From: Flavimobilis soli
GTDB taxonomy: Bacteria; Actinomycetota; Actinomycetes; Actinomycetales; Cellulomonadaceae
Direction: 5' to 3'
NCBI RefSeq assembly: GCF_002564025.1
Contig: NZ_PDJH01000001.1
Coordinates: 1,984,001-2,048,000, forward strand
DNA: 64,000 nt
This document shows, in pieces, positions 26,180 through 35,179 of the stretch. A program made the translations under genes and the position numbers. Position 1 is the first letter of the stretch. Each line of letters starts with the position of its first letter. The notes under the pieces were generated by a model. It made no database searches, was not told where the DNA came from, and saw only the letters and a program-made list of their open reading frames with translations.

Positions 26180-28339
26180 GTGCGACAACGAGTGATGAAT
26201 CACCCCGAAGCGCACCGCATCACCCCTGGCGACGCGGGAGCGGCCCTGCGCGCGGTCGCCGCGACCCGCGCCGGTGTCGGCATCACTGTGCTCGAGGTCG
26301 ACGGCCCGCTCCTGCGGATCGTGTGGGTCAACGACCGGTTCACGGAGGTCACCGGGCACCCGTCGTCCGAGGTCGTCGGCCACGAGCCACGAGAGTTCCT
26401 GCGCGAGAGGTGGAACGACGACGCCTTCGCCTCTCTCGCCCAGCGTGTGCGCAAGGGCGAGGCGGCCGAGGTCACGCTGCCGTTCCGCAAGCCGCAGGGC
26501 GACTCCGTGTGGCTCCACCTCAGGCTCACGTCCGCGACCCAGGTCGGTACGGACGTCGGCTCCGAGCACTGGGTGGCGACCTTCGACGACGTCAGCGACG
26601 CGATGGCACGGCACGCGTCGCTCCAGGAGTCGTTCGCGGAGGAGCGCCGGGCGCGCGAGGGCCTCTCGCTGCTCGTGCGGATCTCAGGGCTGCTGACGGA
26701 GACGGACGCGTCCGAGGTGCTCTCCGTCGTGTCGACCGAGCTCGCGGGCTCGGTCGCGTCGTGGGCAGGCTTCCTCCTGGTCAGCAACCACCTCGAGCTG
26801 ACCGCCGGCGTCGGCCCGTTCGACATGTCCGGGATGCCGGAGCGCGGCGCGCGCGAGGTGCCGCCCGAGCCGGCGTCGGTGGGTCCCGTCGACCGGGCGA
26901 GCGGGGGTGCGGTGCTGCACCTGCTCGGGGGGCGCCTCCACGACGCGATCCTCGACCTGTCGCTCGGCTACCCGGAGGGCTCGGCCGCGCACCGGGTCCA
27001 GAAGGCCGTGCTCGGTGACGACCCGAGCCTCGTGCTGACCGCGCCGCGCGTGCGGGTCATGGCGATCCCGGGGTCCCGCGCGGTGCTCGGTCTGCTCGTC
27101 ATCGCACCGCCGGAGGGTACGGAGCCCGAGGACCTGGACGACGACGTCCGGACCCTCCTCGACGTGATCGTCCGCCGTGTGGCCCTTGCGGTCGAGAACG
27201 CGCGCCTGCACGCGCGCGAGCACCAGCTCGCGTCCGCGCTGCAGCGCGCGATGCTCCCCGAGCAGGCGGACGTGCCGGGGCTCGACGTGTGGTCGTACTA
27301 CTCGCCGAACGTCGAGCATGCCCAGGTCGGCGGCGACTGGTACGACATCGTCGGGATCAGCGACGATGTCGCGGGCATCGTGATCGGCGACGTCGTGGGG
27401 CACGACGTCGAGGCGGCGGCCGTCATGGGCCAGCTGCGGTCGGTCGTGCGGGCGTACGCGTTCGAGCTCACCGACCCGGCGAAGGTCCTCGAACGGACGG
27501 ACAAGCTGGTCCGGGGGCTGGGCCTGGCGCGTGCGGCGAGCCTCGTCTACGGCACCCTCACGCGGCTCGCGGACGCGGACGCGCCGGAGGACGACCGGCG
27601 TTGGCGCTTCGAGTACTCGCGCGCCGGGCACCTGCCGCCGATCCTCCTGCGGGACGGGTCCGCGACGCAGCTCGCGCAGGGTGCCGGTGCTCTCGTGGGC
27701 TTCGGCAACCGCGCCCGCACGGTCGGCACGGTCGAGCTGCGCCCGGGCGACACGGTCGTGCTCTACACGGACGGCCTGATCGAGCGCCGCGACCGCGGCC
27801 TGCGCGACGGGCTCCAGGCGCTGCTCGAGGTGGCGGGCCGCTCGGTCGCGTCCGACGCCGCCGGCATCGGCGAGGAGCTCGTGAGCGCACTCGCGGAGAG
27901 GCCCGAGGACGACGTCGCCGTCGTCGTCGTGCGCCTGCCCTCGCGGCGACGCGCGGGCAACCCTGCGGACGGTCCTCGCAGCCGCCGTTGGAGCCTGCCG
28001 AGCGAGCCGGGCTCGATCGCGCGGGCGCGCCACGCGCTGCTGCGGACGGTGCAGGCGTGGGGGCTGGGCAACGCCGCGAACGCCGAGCTCGTGGTCTCGG
28101 AGCTCGTCGCGAACGCCGTGCTGCACGGGTGGGGCACGATCGTGCTGCGCCTGTTCGACACGGGCGACGGCCTGCGCATCGAGGTGGAGGACGCGAACCC
28201 GGCGCCGCCCGTCATCATGAACGGCCACCCGCACGGCGTGGGTGGCTACGGCGTGCAGATCGTCGACCGGCTCGCGGACTGGGGCTGGCGGCCGTCCGTC
28301 GTCGGCAAGATCGTGTGGGCGAAGCTCAGCAGCGTCTGA
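26180..28339 (+). CDS. PAS-GAF-SpoIIE phosphatase with C-terminal anti-sigma-type HATPase domain
   Basis: A cytoplasmic regulator of about 719 residues: PAS (about 25-125), GAF-like (about 150-330), PP2C/SpoIIE phosphatase (about 365-575) with metal-binding GGDWYDI and GDVVGHD and the YTDGLIERRD motif, then an RsbW/SpoIIAB-like ATPase (about 605-715) with the N-box ELVANAVLHG and the G-box GGYGVQIVDR. It can thus both dephosphorylate and phosphorylate STAS proteins. The GTG at 26180 follows GGGGAAGG; GTG 26192 and ATG 26195 are alternatives. Two STAS genes flank it, both facing the other way. The sensed signal is unknown. Confidence 0.9.
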   Translation: MRQRVMNHPEAHRITPGDAGAALRAVAATRAGVGITVLEVDGPLLRIVWVNDRFTEVTGHPSSEVVGHEPREFLRERWNDDAFASLAQRVRKGEAAEVTLPFRKPQGDSVWLHLRLTSATQVGTDVGSEHWVATFDDVSDAMARHASLQESFAEERRAREGLSLLVRISGLLTETDASEVLSVVSTELAGSVASWAGFLLVSNHLELTAGVGPFDMSGMPERGAREVPPEPASVGPVDRASGGAVLHLLGGRLHDAILDLSLGYPEGSAAHRVQKAVLGDDPSLVLTAPRVRVMAIPGSRAVLGLLVIAPPEGTEPEDLDDDVRTLLDVIVRRVALAVENARLHAREHQLASALQRAMLPEQADVPGLDVWSYYSPNVEHAQVGGDWYDIVGISDDVAGIVIGDVVGHDVEAAAVMGQLRSVVRAYAFELTDPAKVLERTDKLVRGLGLARAASLVYGTLTRLADADAPEDDRRWRFEYSRAGHLPPILLRDGSATQLAQGAGALVGFGNRARTVGTVELRPGDTVVLYTDGLIERRDRGLRDGLQALLEVAGRSVASDAAGIGEELVSALAERPEDDVAVVVVRLPSRRRAGNPADGPRSRRWSLPSEPGSIARARHALLRTVQAWGLGNAANAELVVSELVANAVLHGWGTIVLRLFDTGDGLRIEVEDANPAPPVIMNGHPHGVGGYGVQIVDRLADWGWRPSVVGKIVWAKLSSV

Positions 28340-28405
28340 GCGCGTGAGCGCCGGGCGCGGCTGCGGGCGCGGGTGACAGGCTCAGGTGGGGCAGCGGCCG
28401 CCGGG

Positions 28406-28807
28406 TCAGGCGTCGACCGCGCGACCGTGGGGCCGCGGTCGCGGCACGGCCGGCTTCCTCGCGGCCGTGAGGTCGGCGTCGTCGGCGACCGGCGGGCACT
28501 CGTGGTCGGCGTCGATACGGAACAGGTCGAGCGCGCCGCACACCTCGAGGACGAACAGGTCGCGCTCGTCGCAGCCGCGTAGGACGGTTGCGCCGCCGCG
28601 CCGGCGCCCGGCGTCCGCGAGCGAGATGAGGAACGCCGCGCCGGTCGAGTCCATGAACGTCACGCGGCACATGTCGAGGACTAGTAGCTGACGGCGCAGG
28701 CCGACGACGCGCGCGGTGATCTCGGGGAACTGGTCGCGCTCCGCGAGGTCGAGGTCGCCCGCGATCGTCAGCGTCGTCGTCGCCGGCGACGTGGAGATCT
28801 CGATCAT
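28406..28807 (-). CDS. Second STAS-domain anti-sigma factor antagonist
   Basis: A 133-residue STAS protein. The phosphoacceptor site reads FMDSTGAAFLISL, close to that of the STAS protein on the other side of the phosphatase gene (FMDSSGVAFL), so they are paralogous or at least parallel substrates. A charged tail of about 35 residues, rich in Pro and Arg, follows the domain. The ATG at 28807 has GGAGG 9 nt upstream. It converges on the SpoIIE-type phosphatase gene. Between it and the antiporter (28808-29047) I see no further gene. Confidence 0.85.
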   Translation of the reverse strand: MIEISTSPATTTLTIAGDLDLAERDQFPEITARVVGLRRQLLVLDMCRVTFMDSTGAAFLISLADAGRRRGGATVLRGCDERDLFVLEVCGALDLFRIDADHECPPVADDADLTAARKPAVPRPRPHGRAVDA

Positions 28808-29047
28808 GAGCGGTGTCCTCCGAGAGCGGCCAGGCTCCGTGAGGAGCCACGCTGGCACGTCCAGGGCGGGCGTGCGTGGCACCGAGCGTAGCCAGGCCCG
28901 GTTGTCGGCGCGAGCGAGGCGGTCCGTGTGGTCCGTCACGATCGGGTCTCGGGTCATGCCTCTCAGGAGCCACCCGGACGTGCCCTGATACCCGATACCG
29001 GGCATTCCGGACGGGCGTCGGGGCGGCCGGGCCCGGTGACCGTCCTG

Positions 29048-30769
29048 TCAGCTGATGTCGAGGCGGGACTGCTCGACGTCGAGGATCGCCTGCGCGCGGT
29101 CGATCACGTGGCTCGCGTGCGCGCCCTCGGCGCGCGCGTCGTCGAGCGCGGCGCGCTCGGCGTCGAGCACGCGCTGCCGCAGCGCACGCTTCATGGCGTG
29201 CGGCCCGTCCTCGTCGGTGCGGGCGATCTGCTCGGCGAGGCGCAGCCCGATACGGCGCGTGTCCTCCCGGACGCGCTCGAGGATCTCGGGCGGGTAGCGG
29301 GAACCGTCGGGGCGGCGCAGGTCCGGGTTGTCGAGCGTCGCGAGGCCAGCACTGTTGATCTCGGTGACGAGGGTCGCGAGCTTGACGCGCTCGGCCTGCT
29401 CGTCCGAGCCCTGCACGTCGAGCCGGTCGATGACCCACGGCAGCGACGCGCCCTGCGCGACGAGCGTGACGATCGCGACCGTGAACGCGACGAGCACGAG
29501 CTGCGGGCGGTAGGGCAGGTCGGACGGCAGCGACTGCGCCGCCGCGAGCGTGACGACGCCGCGCATGCCCGACCACGCGATGACCGCGCCCCCGCGCCAG
29601 CTGAGCCCCTCGGTCTGGAGGAAGTCCATGTCGGCGCGCTTGCGGCGCAGGCGCTGCGCGAACCGGCGGGCGTGCCGCGCGGGGAAGTGATCGAGGTCTG
29701 CTGGCAGGGCGTCGCGGACGGCGTCGATCCGGCTGATGACCGAGTCGAGCTCTGCGGCACGCTCGCGGGCGAGCTCCTGCTCCTTGCGAAGCACGGCGAC
29801 GAGCGGGAGGACGAGCGCGCCGCGGATGACGGTGAGCGCGACGGTGAGGACGAGCCCTATCCAGACGGCGGTCCAGATGCTCAGGCCACGTTCGTGGACC
29901 TGGTTCGTCAGGGCGTGCAGCTCGAAACCCATGAGCAGGAAGACGCCGTTCTCGAGCAGGAGCTGCGCGGTGCGCCAGTTGATGCGCTCCGAGACGCGCG
30001 CCTGCGGCGAGAGGTACTTCGAACCGAGGTGGCCGGTGATGAGGCCCGCGACGACCACGGCGAGCACACCCGACGCGTGCACCTCCTCGGCGGGGAAGAA
30101 CGCGATGAACGGCACGCCGAACGAGATCGCGGTCGTGAGCACCGGGTCCTCGATCTTGCTGCGTACCCAGATGCTCACGAAGCCGATCACGGCGCCGACC
30201 GCGAGAGCGATCACGACGGCGAGCACGAAGTCCCAGGCGATGTCGACGAAGGAGACGGCGCCTGCCGTCGCGGCGATCGCGGAGCGCAGCAGCACGAGTG
30301 CGGTCGCGTCGTTGACGAGGCCCTCGCCCTCGAGGACGGTGACGAGGCGGTGGGGGAGGCCGAGGCGCTTGCCGATCGAGGTCGCGGCGACGGCGTCGGG
30401 CGGTGCGACGACCGCGCCGAGCGCGATCGCGGCGGGCAGCGACAGGTCGGGGAAGATCCAGAACAGCAGGAGGCCGATGAGCACCGCCGTGACGATGACC
30501 AGCACGACCGACAGCCAGGTGATCGCCTTGAAGTTCCGGCGGAAGTCCATGAGCGGGACGTTGACCGCCGCCGAGTAGAGGATCGGCGGCAGCACGACCG
30601 TGAGGATCAGGTGCGGGTCGAGCTCGAACGTGGGCACGCCCGGCACGTAGCTCGCGCCGATGCCGATCAGGACGAGCAGGATCGGTGCCGCGACGCCGAG
30701 GCGCGGGGCGATGCTCGCCACCGCGACGATGACGACGACAGCGAGGACTCCGAGCAGCGCAAGCTCCAT
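29048..30769 (-). CDS. Na+/H+ antiporter, CPA1/NhaP type
   Basis: A 573-residue cation/proton antiporter. About twelve membrane helices (residues 1-430) include PPDAVAATSIG and GLVNDATALVLLR, whose Asn-Asp pair is the cation site of the CPA1 family, and the WSGMRGVVTLA helix. A cytoplasmic tail of about 130 residues with heptad-like charged helices follows. The ATG at 30769 lies 6 nt after TATTCT on the minus strand, so the mRNA is probably leaderless. It diverges from the DUF3151 gene. The expected role is pH and sodium homeostasis. Confidence 0.93.
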   Translation of the reverse strand: MELALLGVLAVVVIVAVASIAPRLGVAAPILLVLIGIGASYVPGVPTFELDPHLILTVVLPPILYSAAVNVPLMDFRRNFKAITWLSVVLVIVTAVLIGLLLFWIFPDLSLPAAIALGAVVAPPDAVAATSIGKRLGLPHRLVTVLEGEGLVNDATALVLLRSAIAATAGAVSFVDIAWDFVLAVVIALAVGAVIGFVSIWVRSKIEDPVLTTAISFGVPFIAFFPAEEVHASGVLAVVVAGLITGHLGSKYLSPQARVSERINWRTAQLLLENGVFLLMGFELHALTNQVHERGLSIWTAVWIGLVLTVALTVIRGALVLPLVAVLRKEQELARERAAELDSVISRIDAVRDALPADLDHFPARHARRFAQRLRRKRADMDFLQTEGLSWRGGAVIAWSGMRGVVTLAAAQSLPSDLPYRPQLVLVAFTVAIVTLVAQGASLPWVIDRLDVQGSDEQAERVKLATLVTEINSAGLATLDNPDLRRPDGSRYPPEILERVREDTRRIGLRLAEQIARTDEDGPHAMKRALRQRVLDAERAALDDARAEGAHASHVIDRAQAILDVEQSRLDIS

Positions 30770-30775
30770 CCCTGA

Positions 30776-30821
30776 AGAATATGCGCCTCGGGCGGCCCGC
30801 CCCGGGGCCGTCCGGGATAAT
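30776..30821. promoter_or_regulatory. Divergent -10 boxes for leaderless antiporter and DUF3151 genes
   Basis: Minus strand: TATTCT (30781-30776) and 6 nt to the antiporter ATG. Plus strand: GATAAT (30816-30821) and 6 nt to the DUF3151 ATG at 30828. The whole divergent control region is only 58 bp. Confidence 0.65.
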
Positions 30822-30827
30822 CGACCT

Positions 30828-31262
30828 ATGACCCAGCACCCGCGTCCTGAGCGCATCGACCTCGGCCCTGCCGTCACCCGTCTCCCGGAGGAGGGTGCGG
30901 ACTCGCGCGCCCGCGCGCTCGCCGCGCAGGGCACCGCCCCGGTCGACGTCGCACGCCAGGTCCCTGCGTCGTCGTACGCGTGGGCGGTCCTCGCCGAGGG
31001 CGCGCTCGAGCAGGACGCGGTCACCGCGTACGCGTTCGCGCGCACCGGCTACCACCGCGGTCTCGACGCGCTGCGCCGCGGGGGCTGGCGCGGCGTCGGC
31101 GCCGTGCCGTGCGACCACGAGCCGAACCAGGGCTTCCTCCGCGCGCTCCTCGCGCTCGCGCAGGCGGCCGCCGCGATCGGCGAGGACGACGAGGCGCAGC
31201 GGTGCGAGCAGTTCCTCGTGGACTGCGGCACCGACAGCGCCGCGGTGGCTGCGCTGCGCTGA
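30828..31262 (+). CDS. DUF3151 family protein
   Basis: A 144-residue soluble protein of an actinobacteria-specific family of unknown function. It is mostly helical, with the recognisable WAVLAEGAL, AYAFARTGYHRGLDALRRGGWRG and HEPNQGFLRALLALA blocks. In many actinobacteria a DUF3151 gene sits near fba and purA, and here it lies between the aldolase region and purA. The ATG at 30828 is set by GATAAT 6 nt upstream. No catalytic motif is evident. Confidence 0.88.
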   Translation: MTQHPRPERIDLGPAVTRLPEEGADSRARALAAQGTAPVDVARQVPASSYAWAVLAEGALEQDAVTAYAFARTGYHRGLDALRRGGWRGVGAVPCDHEPNQGFLRALLALAQAAAAIGEDDEAQRCEQFLVDCGTDSAAVAALR

Positions 31263-31454
31263 CGCGGGACGCGCGGTCTTCCGCGTGATCCTGCTGTGTC
31301 GCTCGCGGCGCGAGCCGGTAAACTCGCGGGGGAACCGGGCTGCTGTCGCCCGGACCCCGGCGGACGCGACGCGTGCCGGGTGCCGATCAGGCACCTCGAG
31401 CCTGCGGCTGAGACGCGCGCCGACGCGAGGGCAGCGACGAAAGTGGTGATCGGC

Positions 31455-32738
31455 ATGCCAGCCATCGTGGTCGTCGGAGCCCAGTGGGGCGACGAGGGCA
31501 AGGGCAAGGCGACGGACCAGCTCGGCTCCCAGGTCGACTATGTGGTCAAGTTCAACGGGGGCAACAACGCGGGCCACACCGTCGTGGTCGGCGACGAGAA
31601 GTACGCCCTCCACCTCCTGCCGTCGGGCATCCTGACCCCCGACGTCACGCCGGTCATCGGCAACGGCGTCGTGGTCGACATCGAGGTGCTCTTCGAGGAG
31701 CTTGACGACCTGATCGCGCGCGGTGTCGACGTCTCGCGCCTGCTCGTGTCGTCCGCCGCGCACGTCATCGCACCGTACAACCGCACGCTCGACAAGGTCA
31801 CCGAGCGGTTCCTCGGCAAGCGCAAGATCGGCACGACCGGTCGCGGCATCGGCCCGGCGTACTCGGACAAGATCAACCGCGTGGGCATCCGCGTGCAGGA
31901 CCTGTTCGACGAGAACATCCTGCGCCAGAAGGTCGAGGGCGCCCTCGACCAGAAGAACCAGCTCCTCGTGAAGGTCTTCAACCGTCGCGCGATCACGATC
32001 GACGAGACGGTCGACGAGCTGCTCGGCTACGCCGAGCGCCTGCGCCCGATGGTCACCGACACGTCGCTCGTCCTCAACAAGGCGCTCGACGAGGGCAAGA
32101 CGGTCCTCTTCGAGGGCGGCCAGGCCACGATGCTCGACGTCGACCACGGCACGTACCCGTTCGTCACATCGTCGAACGCGACCGCGGGCGGCGTGTGCAC
32201 GGGCTCGGGCGTCGGCCCGACCCGCATCGACCGCGTCATCGGCGTCATCAAGGCGTACACGACGCGCGTCGGCGAGGGCCCGTTCCCGACCGAGCTGTTC
32301 GACGACATGGGCGAGTTCCTGCGCACGACCGGCGGCGAGTTCGGCGTGACGACCGGTCGCCCGCGCCGCTGCGGCTGGTACGACGCGGTCGTCGCGCGCT
32401 ACTCGGCGCGCGTCAACGGCCTGACGGACTTCGCCCTGACGAAGCTCGACGTGCTCACCGGTCTCGAGAAGATCCCGGTGTGCGTCGCGTACGACGTCGA
32501 CGGCGTGCGTCACGACGAGATGCCTGCGGACCAGTCGGACTTCCACCACGCGAAGCCGATCTTCGAGTACTTCGACGGCTGGACCGAGGACATCACGAAG
32601 GCCCGCACGTTCGAGGACCTGCCGGCGAACGCGCAGGCGTACGTCCTCGCGCTCGAGGAGATGTCCGGCTCGCGGATGTCCGTCGTCGGCGTCGGCCCGG
32701 ACCGCGAGGCGACGATCGTCCGCTACCCGCTCGTCTGA
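31455..32738 (+). CDS. purA: Adenylosuccinate synthetase
   Basis: A 427-residue GTP-dependent enzyme for the first step from IMP to AMP. The N-terminal P-loop [14 protein letters not shown], the NNAGHTV block, [14 protein letters not shown] and the C-terminal [10 protein letters not shown] are all present. The ATG at 31455 gives the family-typical [15 protein letters not shown]; a GTG at 31443 in frame would add four residues. The leader from DUF3151 (31263-31454) holds a plausible -10 TAAACT at 31319 and no recognised riboswitch. Confidence 0.97.
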   Translation: MPAIVVVGAQWGDEGKGKATDQLGSQVDYVVKFNGGNNAGHTVVVGDEKYALHLLPSGILTPDVTPVIGNGVVVDIEVLFEELDDLIARGVDVSRLLVSSAAHVIAPYNRTLDKVTERFLGKRKIGTTGRGIGPAYSDKINRVGIRVQDLFDENILRQKVEGALDQKNQLLVKVFNRRAITIDETVDELLGYAERLRPMVTDTSLVLNKALDEGKTVLFEGGQATMLDVDHGTYPFVTSSNATAGGVCTGSGVGPTRIDRVIGVIKAYTTRVGEGPFPTELFDDMGEFLRTTGGEFGVTTGRPRRCGWYDAVVARYSARVNGLTDFALTKLDVLTGLEKIPVCVAYDVDGVRHDEMPADQSDFHHAKPIFEYFDGWTEDITKARTFEDLPANAQAYVLALEEMSGSRMSVVGVGPDREATIVRYPLV

Positions 32739-32757
32739 TCAGGCGTCGCGCAAGACG

Positions 32758-32795
32758 ACGAGAGGCGCGCTCCCTGCGGGAAGCGCGCCTCTCGT
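32758..32795. terminator. Terminator between purA and the secreted HExxH protein gene
   Basis: 14-bp stem ACGAGAGGCGCGCT / AGCGCGCCTCTCGT, extended by CCC/GGG pairs inside the loop; symmetrical, so it can serve both converging genes. Confidence 0.8.
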
Positions 32796-32808
32796 GCGTC
32801 CGGGGGGA

Positions 32809-33621
32809 CTAGATCCGCTTGCCGGCGAGGATCTTCTTGGCGGCCTTCATCTGCTTCTTGGAGCAGTCGCCGCCGTAGCCGGCGATGTAGGTCATCGAGC
32901 CGGTGAGCTTGCCCTCACGCTTGGCGCCCATCGCGTCGGCGATGCAGTCGGCCATGTGCTCGAAGCTGCTCGCGTGCTTCAGCGGCTTGGGGTAGACCTT
33001 CTTCATCGCCTTCTCGGCGGCGCGGAAGTCGTAGTTGTACACGCGGTACTGCAGGACGTGCGCGCACTCGTGGTACTGCGTCGCGACGGCGAGCGCGTGG
33101 TTGGGGTCGAGCTTCTTCCCGAAGGCCGTGCGGGAGAGGACGATGCGCGCGGTCCCGTTGGAGCTGACCTGCGCGTAGTTCGTCGTCTCCTTCTTCGTGG
33201 TGACGGGGACGCCCTTGCACCAGCGCTTGATGTTCTTCTTCGCGGAGCCGGCCCAGGAGAGCTTGCCGATCTTCGTCTTGACGGAGACCTTCGAGACCTT
33301 GGACTTCTTCACCCAGCCGGTCTTGCCCTTGTAGGTGACCTTGTAGCGGCTGTTCTTGAGCGTCGCGCTCTTGGCCTTCATCGTGTAGTCGGCCGGGATG
33401 GTCGCGCGCTTCTTCGACCCCTTCGCCGAGGTGTACATGACCGTCTTGGCCTTGGTCTGCAGCCGGAACGTGACCTTCTTGGCGGTGGCGACCTTGGCTG
33501 CGGGGAGGGCGGTCGTCGCTGCGGGCGCGGACATGGCCGGCGCTGCTGCAGCGGTGGGGGCGAGGAGAAGCGCGACCGTCGAGACGAAGGCGAGCGCGAG
33601 CGTGCGGGGTGTGGCAGACAT
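32809..33621 (-). CDS. Secreted SH3-like protein with HExxH putative zinc-peptidase site
   Basis: A 270-residue exported protein. A signal peptide (about 1-26) leads to a lysine-rich bacterial-SH3-like region (about 48-118) and then a C-terminal domain. That domain contains YHECAHVLQ (H184, E185, H188) and, 33 residues later, EHMADCIADAM. This is the arrangement of metal ligands seen in gluzincin-like neutral zinc metallopeptidases such as the YpfJ family (HEVGHHVQ and ELQADCFAG). Cysteines in both blocks could form disulfides. Activity is predicted from motif only. It is monocistronic and convergent with purA. Confidence 0.75.
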   Translation of the reverse strand: MSATPRTLALAFVSTVALLLAPTAAAAPAMSAPAATTALPAAKVATAKKVTFRLQTKAKTVMYTSAKGSKKRATIPADYTMKAKSATLKNSRYKVTYKGKTGWVKKSKVSKVSVKTKIGKLSWAGSAKKNIKRWCKGVPVTTKKETTNYAQVSSNGTARIVLSRTAFGKKLDPNHALAVATQYHECAHVLQYRVYNYDFRAAEKAMKKVYPKPLKHASSFEHMADCIADAMGAKREGKLTGSMTYIAGYGGDCSKKQMKAAKKILAGKRI

Positions 33622-33692
33622 CGGGGTGCAGGTTCCTGTCCTGGCGGCATCTCGTGATAGATCGACCCTACGTGCCAGGCCTGGGAACGGCA

Positions 33693-33733
33693 TCTGCTCG
33701 GGCCGCGGCGGTCGGTGCCACGACCCGAGCAGA
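33693..33733 (-). terminator. Terminator of the LCP gene
   Basis: 10-bp stem TCTGCTCGGG / CCCGAGCAGA with a 21-nt loop, just past the LCP stop codon on the minus strand. Confidence 0.55.
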
Positions 33734-33746
33734 CGCGGTGCGGAGG

Positions 33747-35018
33747 TCAGCAGGTGGCGGGGCTCTTCGTCTTCTCGGGAGCCTTCGTCGTGGGCGTTTC
33801 TGGCGCCTTGGTGGTCTCGGTGCTGCTCGGGGCGTCGCTCGTCGCGCTGCCGGCAGGCTTCTCGGAGTCGCCGGTCGGCTGGGCCGCGGCCTTCTCGTCC
33901 GCGAGGGCGGCCGGCGTGCCCGGGACGCGCTCGTCGTTGATGATGCGCTCCCAGATCTCGGCGGCCTCGGCCTTCCACTCGACGCGCCCCTCGACCGCCG
34001 AGTCGAAGACCGGGAGGAACGTGAAGGTGATGTCGTCCTTGTTGACCGACCGCAGCGAGAACGCGAGCCCGGCGAGCGCCGACGGGGAGCCGAGGTCAGG
34101 GCTCGTGTTGACCGCGCCGAGCACCGCCTTGACCACCCGGTAGAGCTCCGGCGAGTTCGTGACGAGGTTCTGGTCGAGGATCTCGCGCGCCGCAGCGTCG
34201 AGGAACGCCTGCTGGCGCTCGATGCGCTTGAGGTCCGACCCGAGCTCGAGGCCCATGCCCTGACCCTTGCGAGCGCGCAGGAAGTTGATCGCGGTGCGGC
34301 CGTCGAGGACGTTCTTGCCGGCCGGCAGGTCGAGCTTGCCGTACTCGGGTCGCTCCTTGACGGGCTCGGGCAGGCACATCGTCACGCCGCCGATCGCGTC
34401 GACGACGTCGATGACGCCCGTCATCTTGAGGACGACGTGGCTCGTGATGCGCACGCCCGTGAGCTGCTCGACGGTCTTGATCGTGCACGCCGCCGCGGTC
34501 GCGAGGTCCTGCGTGGACCCGGCGCCGTTCGCGAACGCCCTGTTGAACATCGATCGCGACTCCGGGGCGCTCTCGCCGCCGCCGCCGCGGACGCACGCGG
34601 GGATGTCCACGAGCGAGTCGCGCGGGATCGAGACGACCTCGATCGACTTCCGGTCGCCCGAGATGTGCACGACCATCGTCGTGTCGGAGGCCATGCCGCC
34701 GGCCTTGCCGGCGATCTTCTCGTTCTCCGCGTCGCGGAGGTCGGTGCCCATGACGAGGATGTTGAGCTGCTGGCCCGCGTACGGGTCGTCCGGGTCGGCG
34801 ACGATCGTCGGACGGTTGTCGCCGAGGAGCTTGTCGACGTCGTCGACCGTCATCTTCGACTGGAGGTCGGCGTTGACGAGCGCGACGGCAGTCCCGCTGA
34901 ACGCGATCAGCGCGGTCGCCACGAGGGCGATGCCGCGCAGGATCCGGTGGTTGCGCTTGTGGAGGCCGTGGCGGGGCGCGGTCGGGTTCGCAGACTTCTT
35001 GGGCACGGTAGGAAACAT
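33747..35018 (-). CDS. LytR-CpsA-Psr (LCP) wall-polymer transferase
   Basis: A protein of about 423 residues that should attach anionic glycopolymers to peptidoglycan outside the membrane. A basic N-terminus and one membrane helix (about 26-48) are followed by the LCP domain. Diagnostic motifs are NILVMGTDLRD, SDTTMVVHISGDRKSIEVVSIPRDS, DAIGGVTMCLPEPV and NFLRARKGQG...RIERQQAFLDA. The C-terminal tail of about 60 residues is Thr/Pro/Lys-rich and ends PATC. The start may be ATG 35018 or GTG 35006; the latter sits 7 nt after TATGTT and would fit leaderless translation. The difference is four residues. Confidence 0.92.
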   Translation of the reverse strand: MFPTVPKKSANPTAPRHGLHKRNHRILRGIALVATALIAFSGTAVALVNADLQSKMTVDDVDKLLGDNRPTIVADPDDPYAGQQLNILVMGTDLRDAENEKIAGKAGGMASDTTMVVHISGDRKSIEVVSIPRDSLVDIPACVRGGGGESAPESRSMFNRAFANGAGSTQDLATAAACTIKTVEQLTGVRITSHVVLKMTGVIDVVDAIGGVTMCLPEPVKERPEYGKLDLPAGKNVLDGRTAINFLRARKGQGMGLELGSDLKRIERQQAFLDAAAREILDQNLVTNSPELYRVVKAVLGAVNTSPDLGSPSALAGLAFSLRSVNKDDITFTFLPVFDSAVEGRVEWKAEAAEIWERIINDERVPGTPAALADEKAAAQPTGDSEKPAGSATSDAPSSTETTKAPETPTTKAPEKTKSPATC

Positions 35019-35166
35019 ATGCGTTCGAGCGGGACGTCAGGCGGCAAGGCGCGGCGGGAACCGTGAAGAAGCGGTGCAAGCGCTACCGATGACGGTCCTG
35101 CTGGCGTGGTTGGTCCCGATTCGTGGCCACGACGCGGACGCCCGCCCGCTCCCGGCGCCACGTCCG

Positions 35167-35172
35167 TAGGAT
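35167..35172 (+). promoter_or_regulatory. -10 box for leaderless purD
   Basis: TAGGAT followed by 7 nt and the purD GTG at 35180; no ribosome site. It supports the GTG over the longer in-frame start at 35123. Confidence 0.6.
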
Positions 35173-35179
35173 CGTCGAC

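Noticed and set aside
31263..31454. Long GC-rich leader of purA considered as a purine riboswitch
   Set aside because: I could not find the conserved loop pairs of guanine/adenine or PRPP-type riboswitches; only chance stems are visible.
28326..32549. Very long minus-strand open frame of about 1400 codons across the STAS, antiporter, DUF3151 and purA region
   Set aside because: It is antisense to, or in another frame of, several well-supported genes and has an Arg/Ala/Asp/Val-biased composition without domains. In DNA this GC-rich, stop codons are rare and such frames arise by chance.
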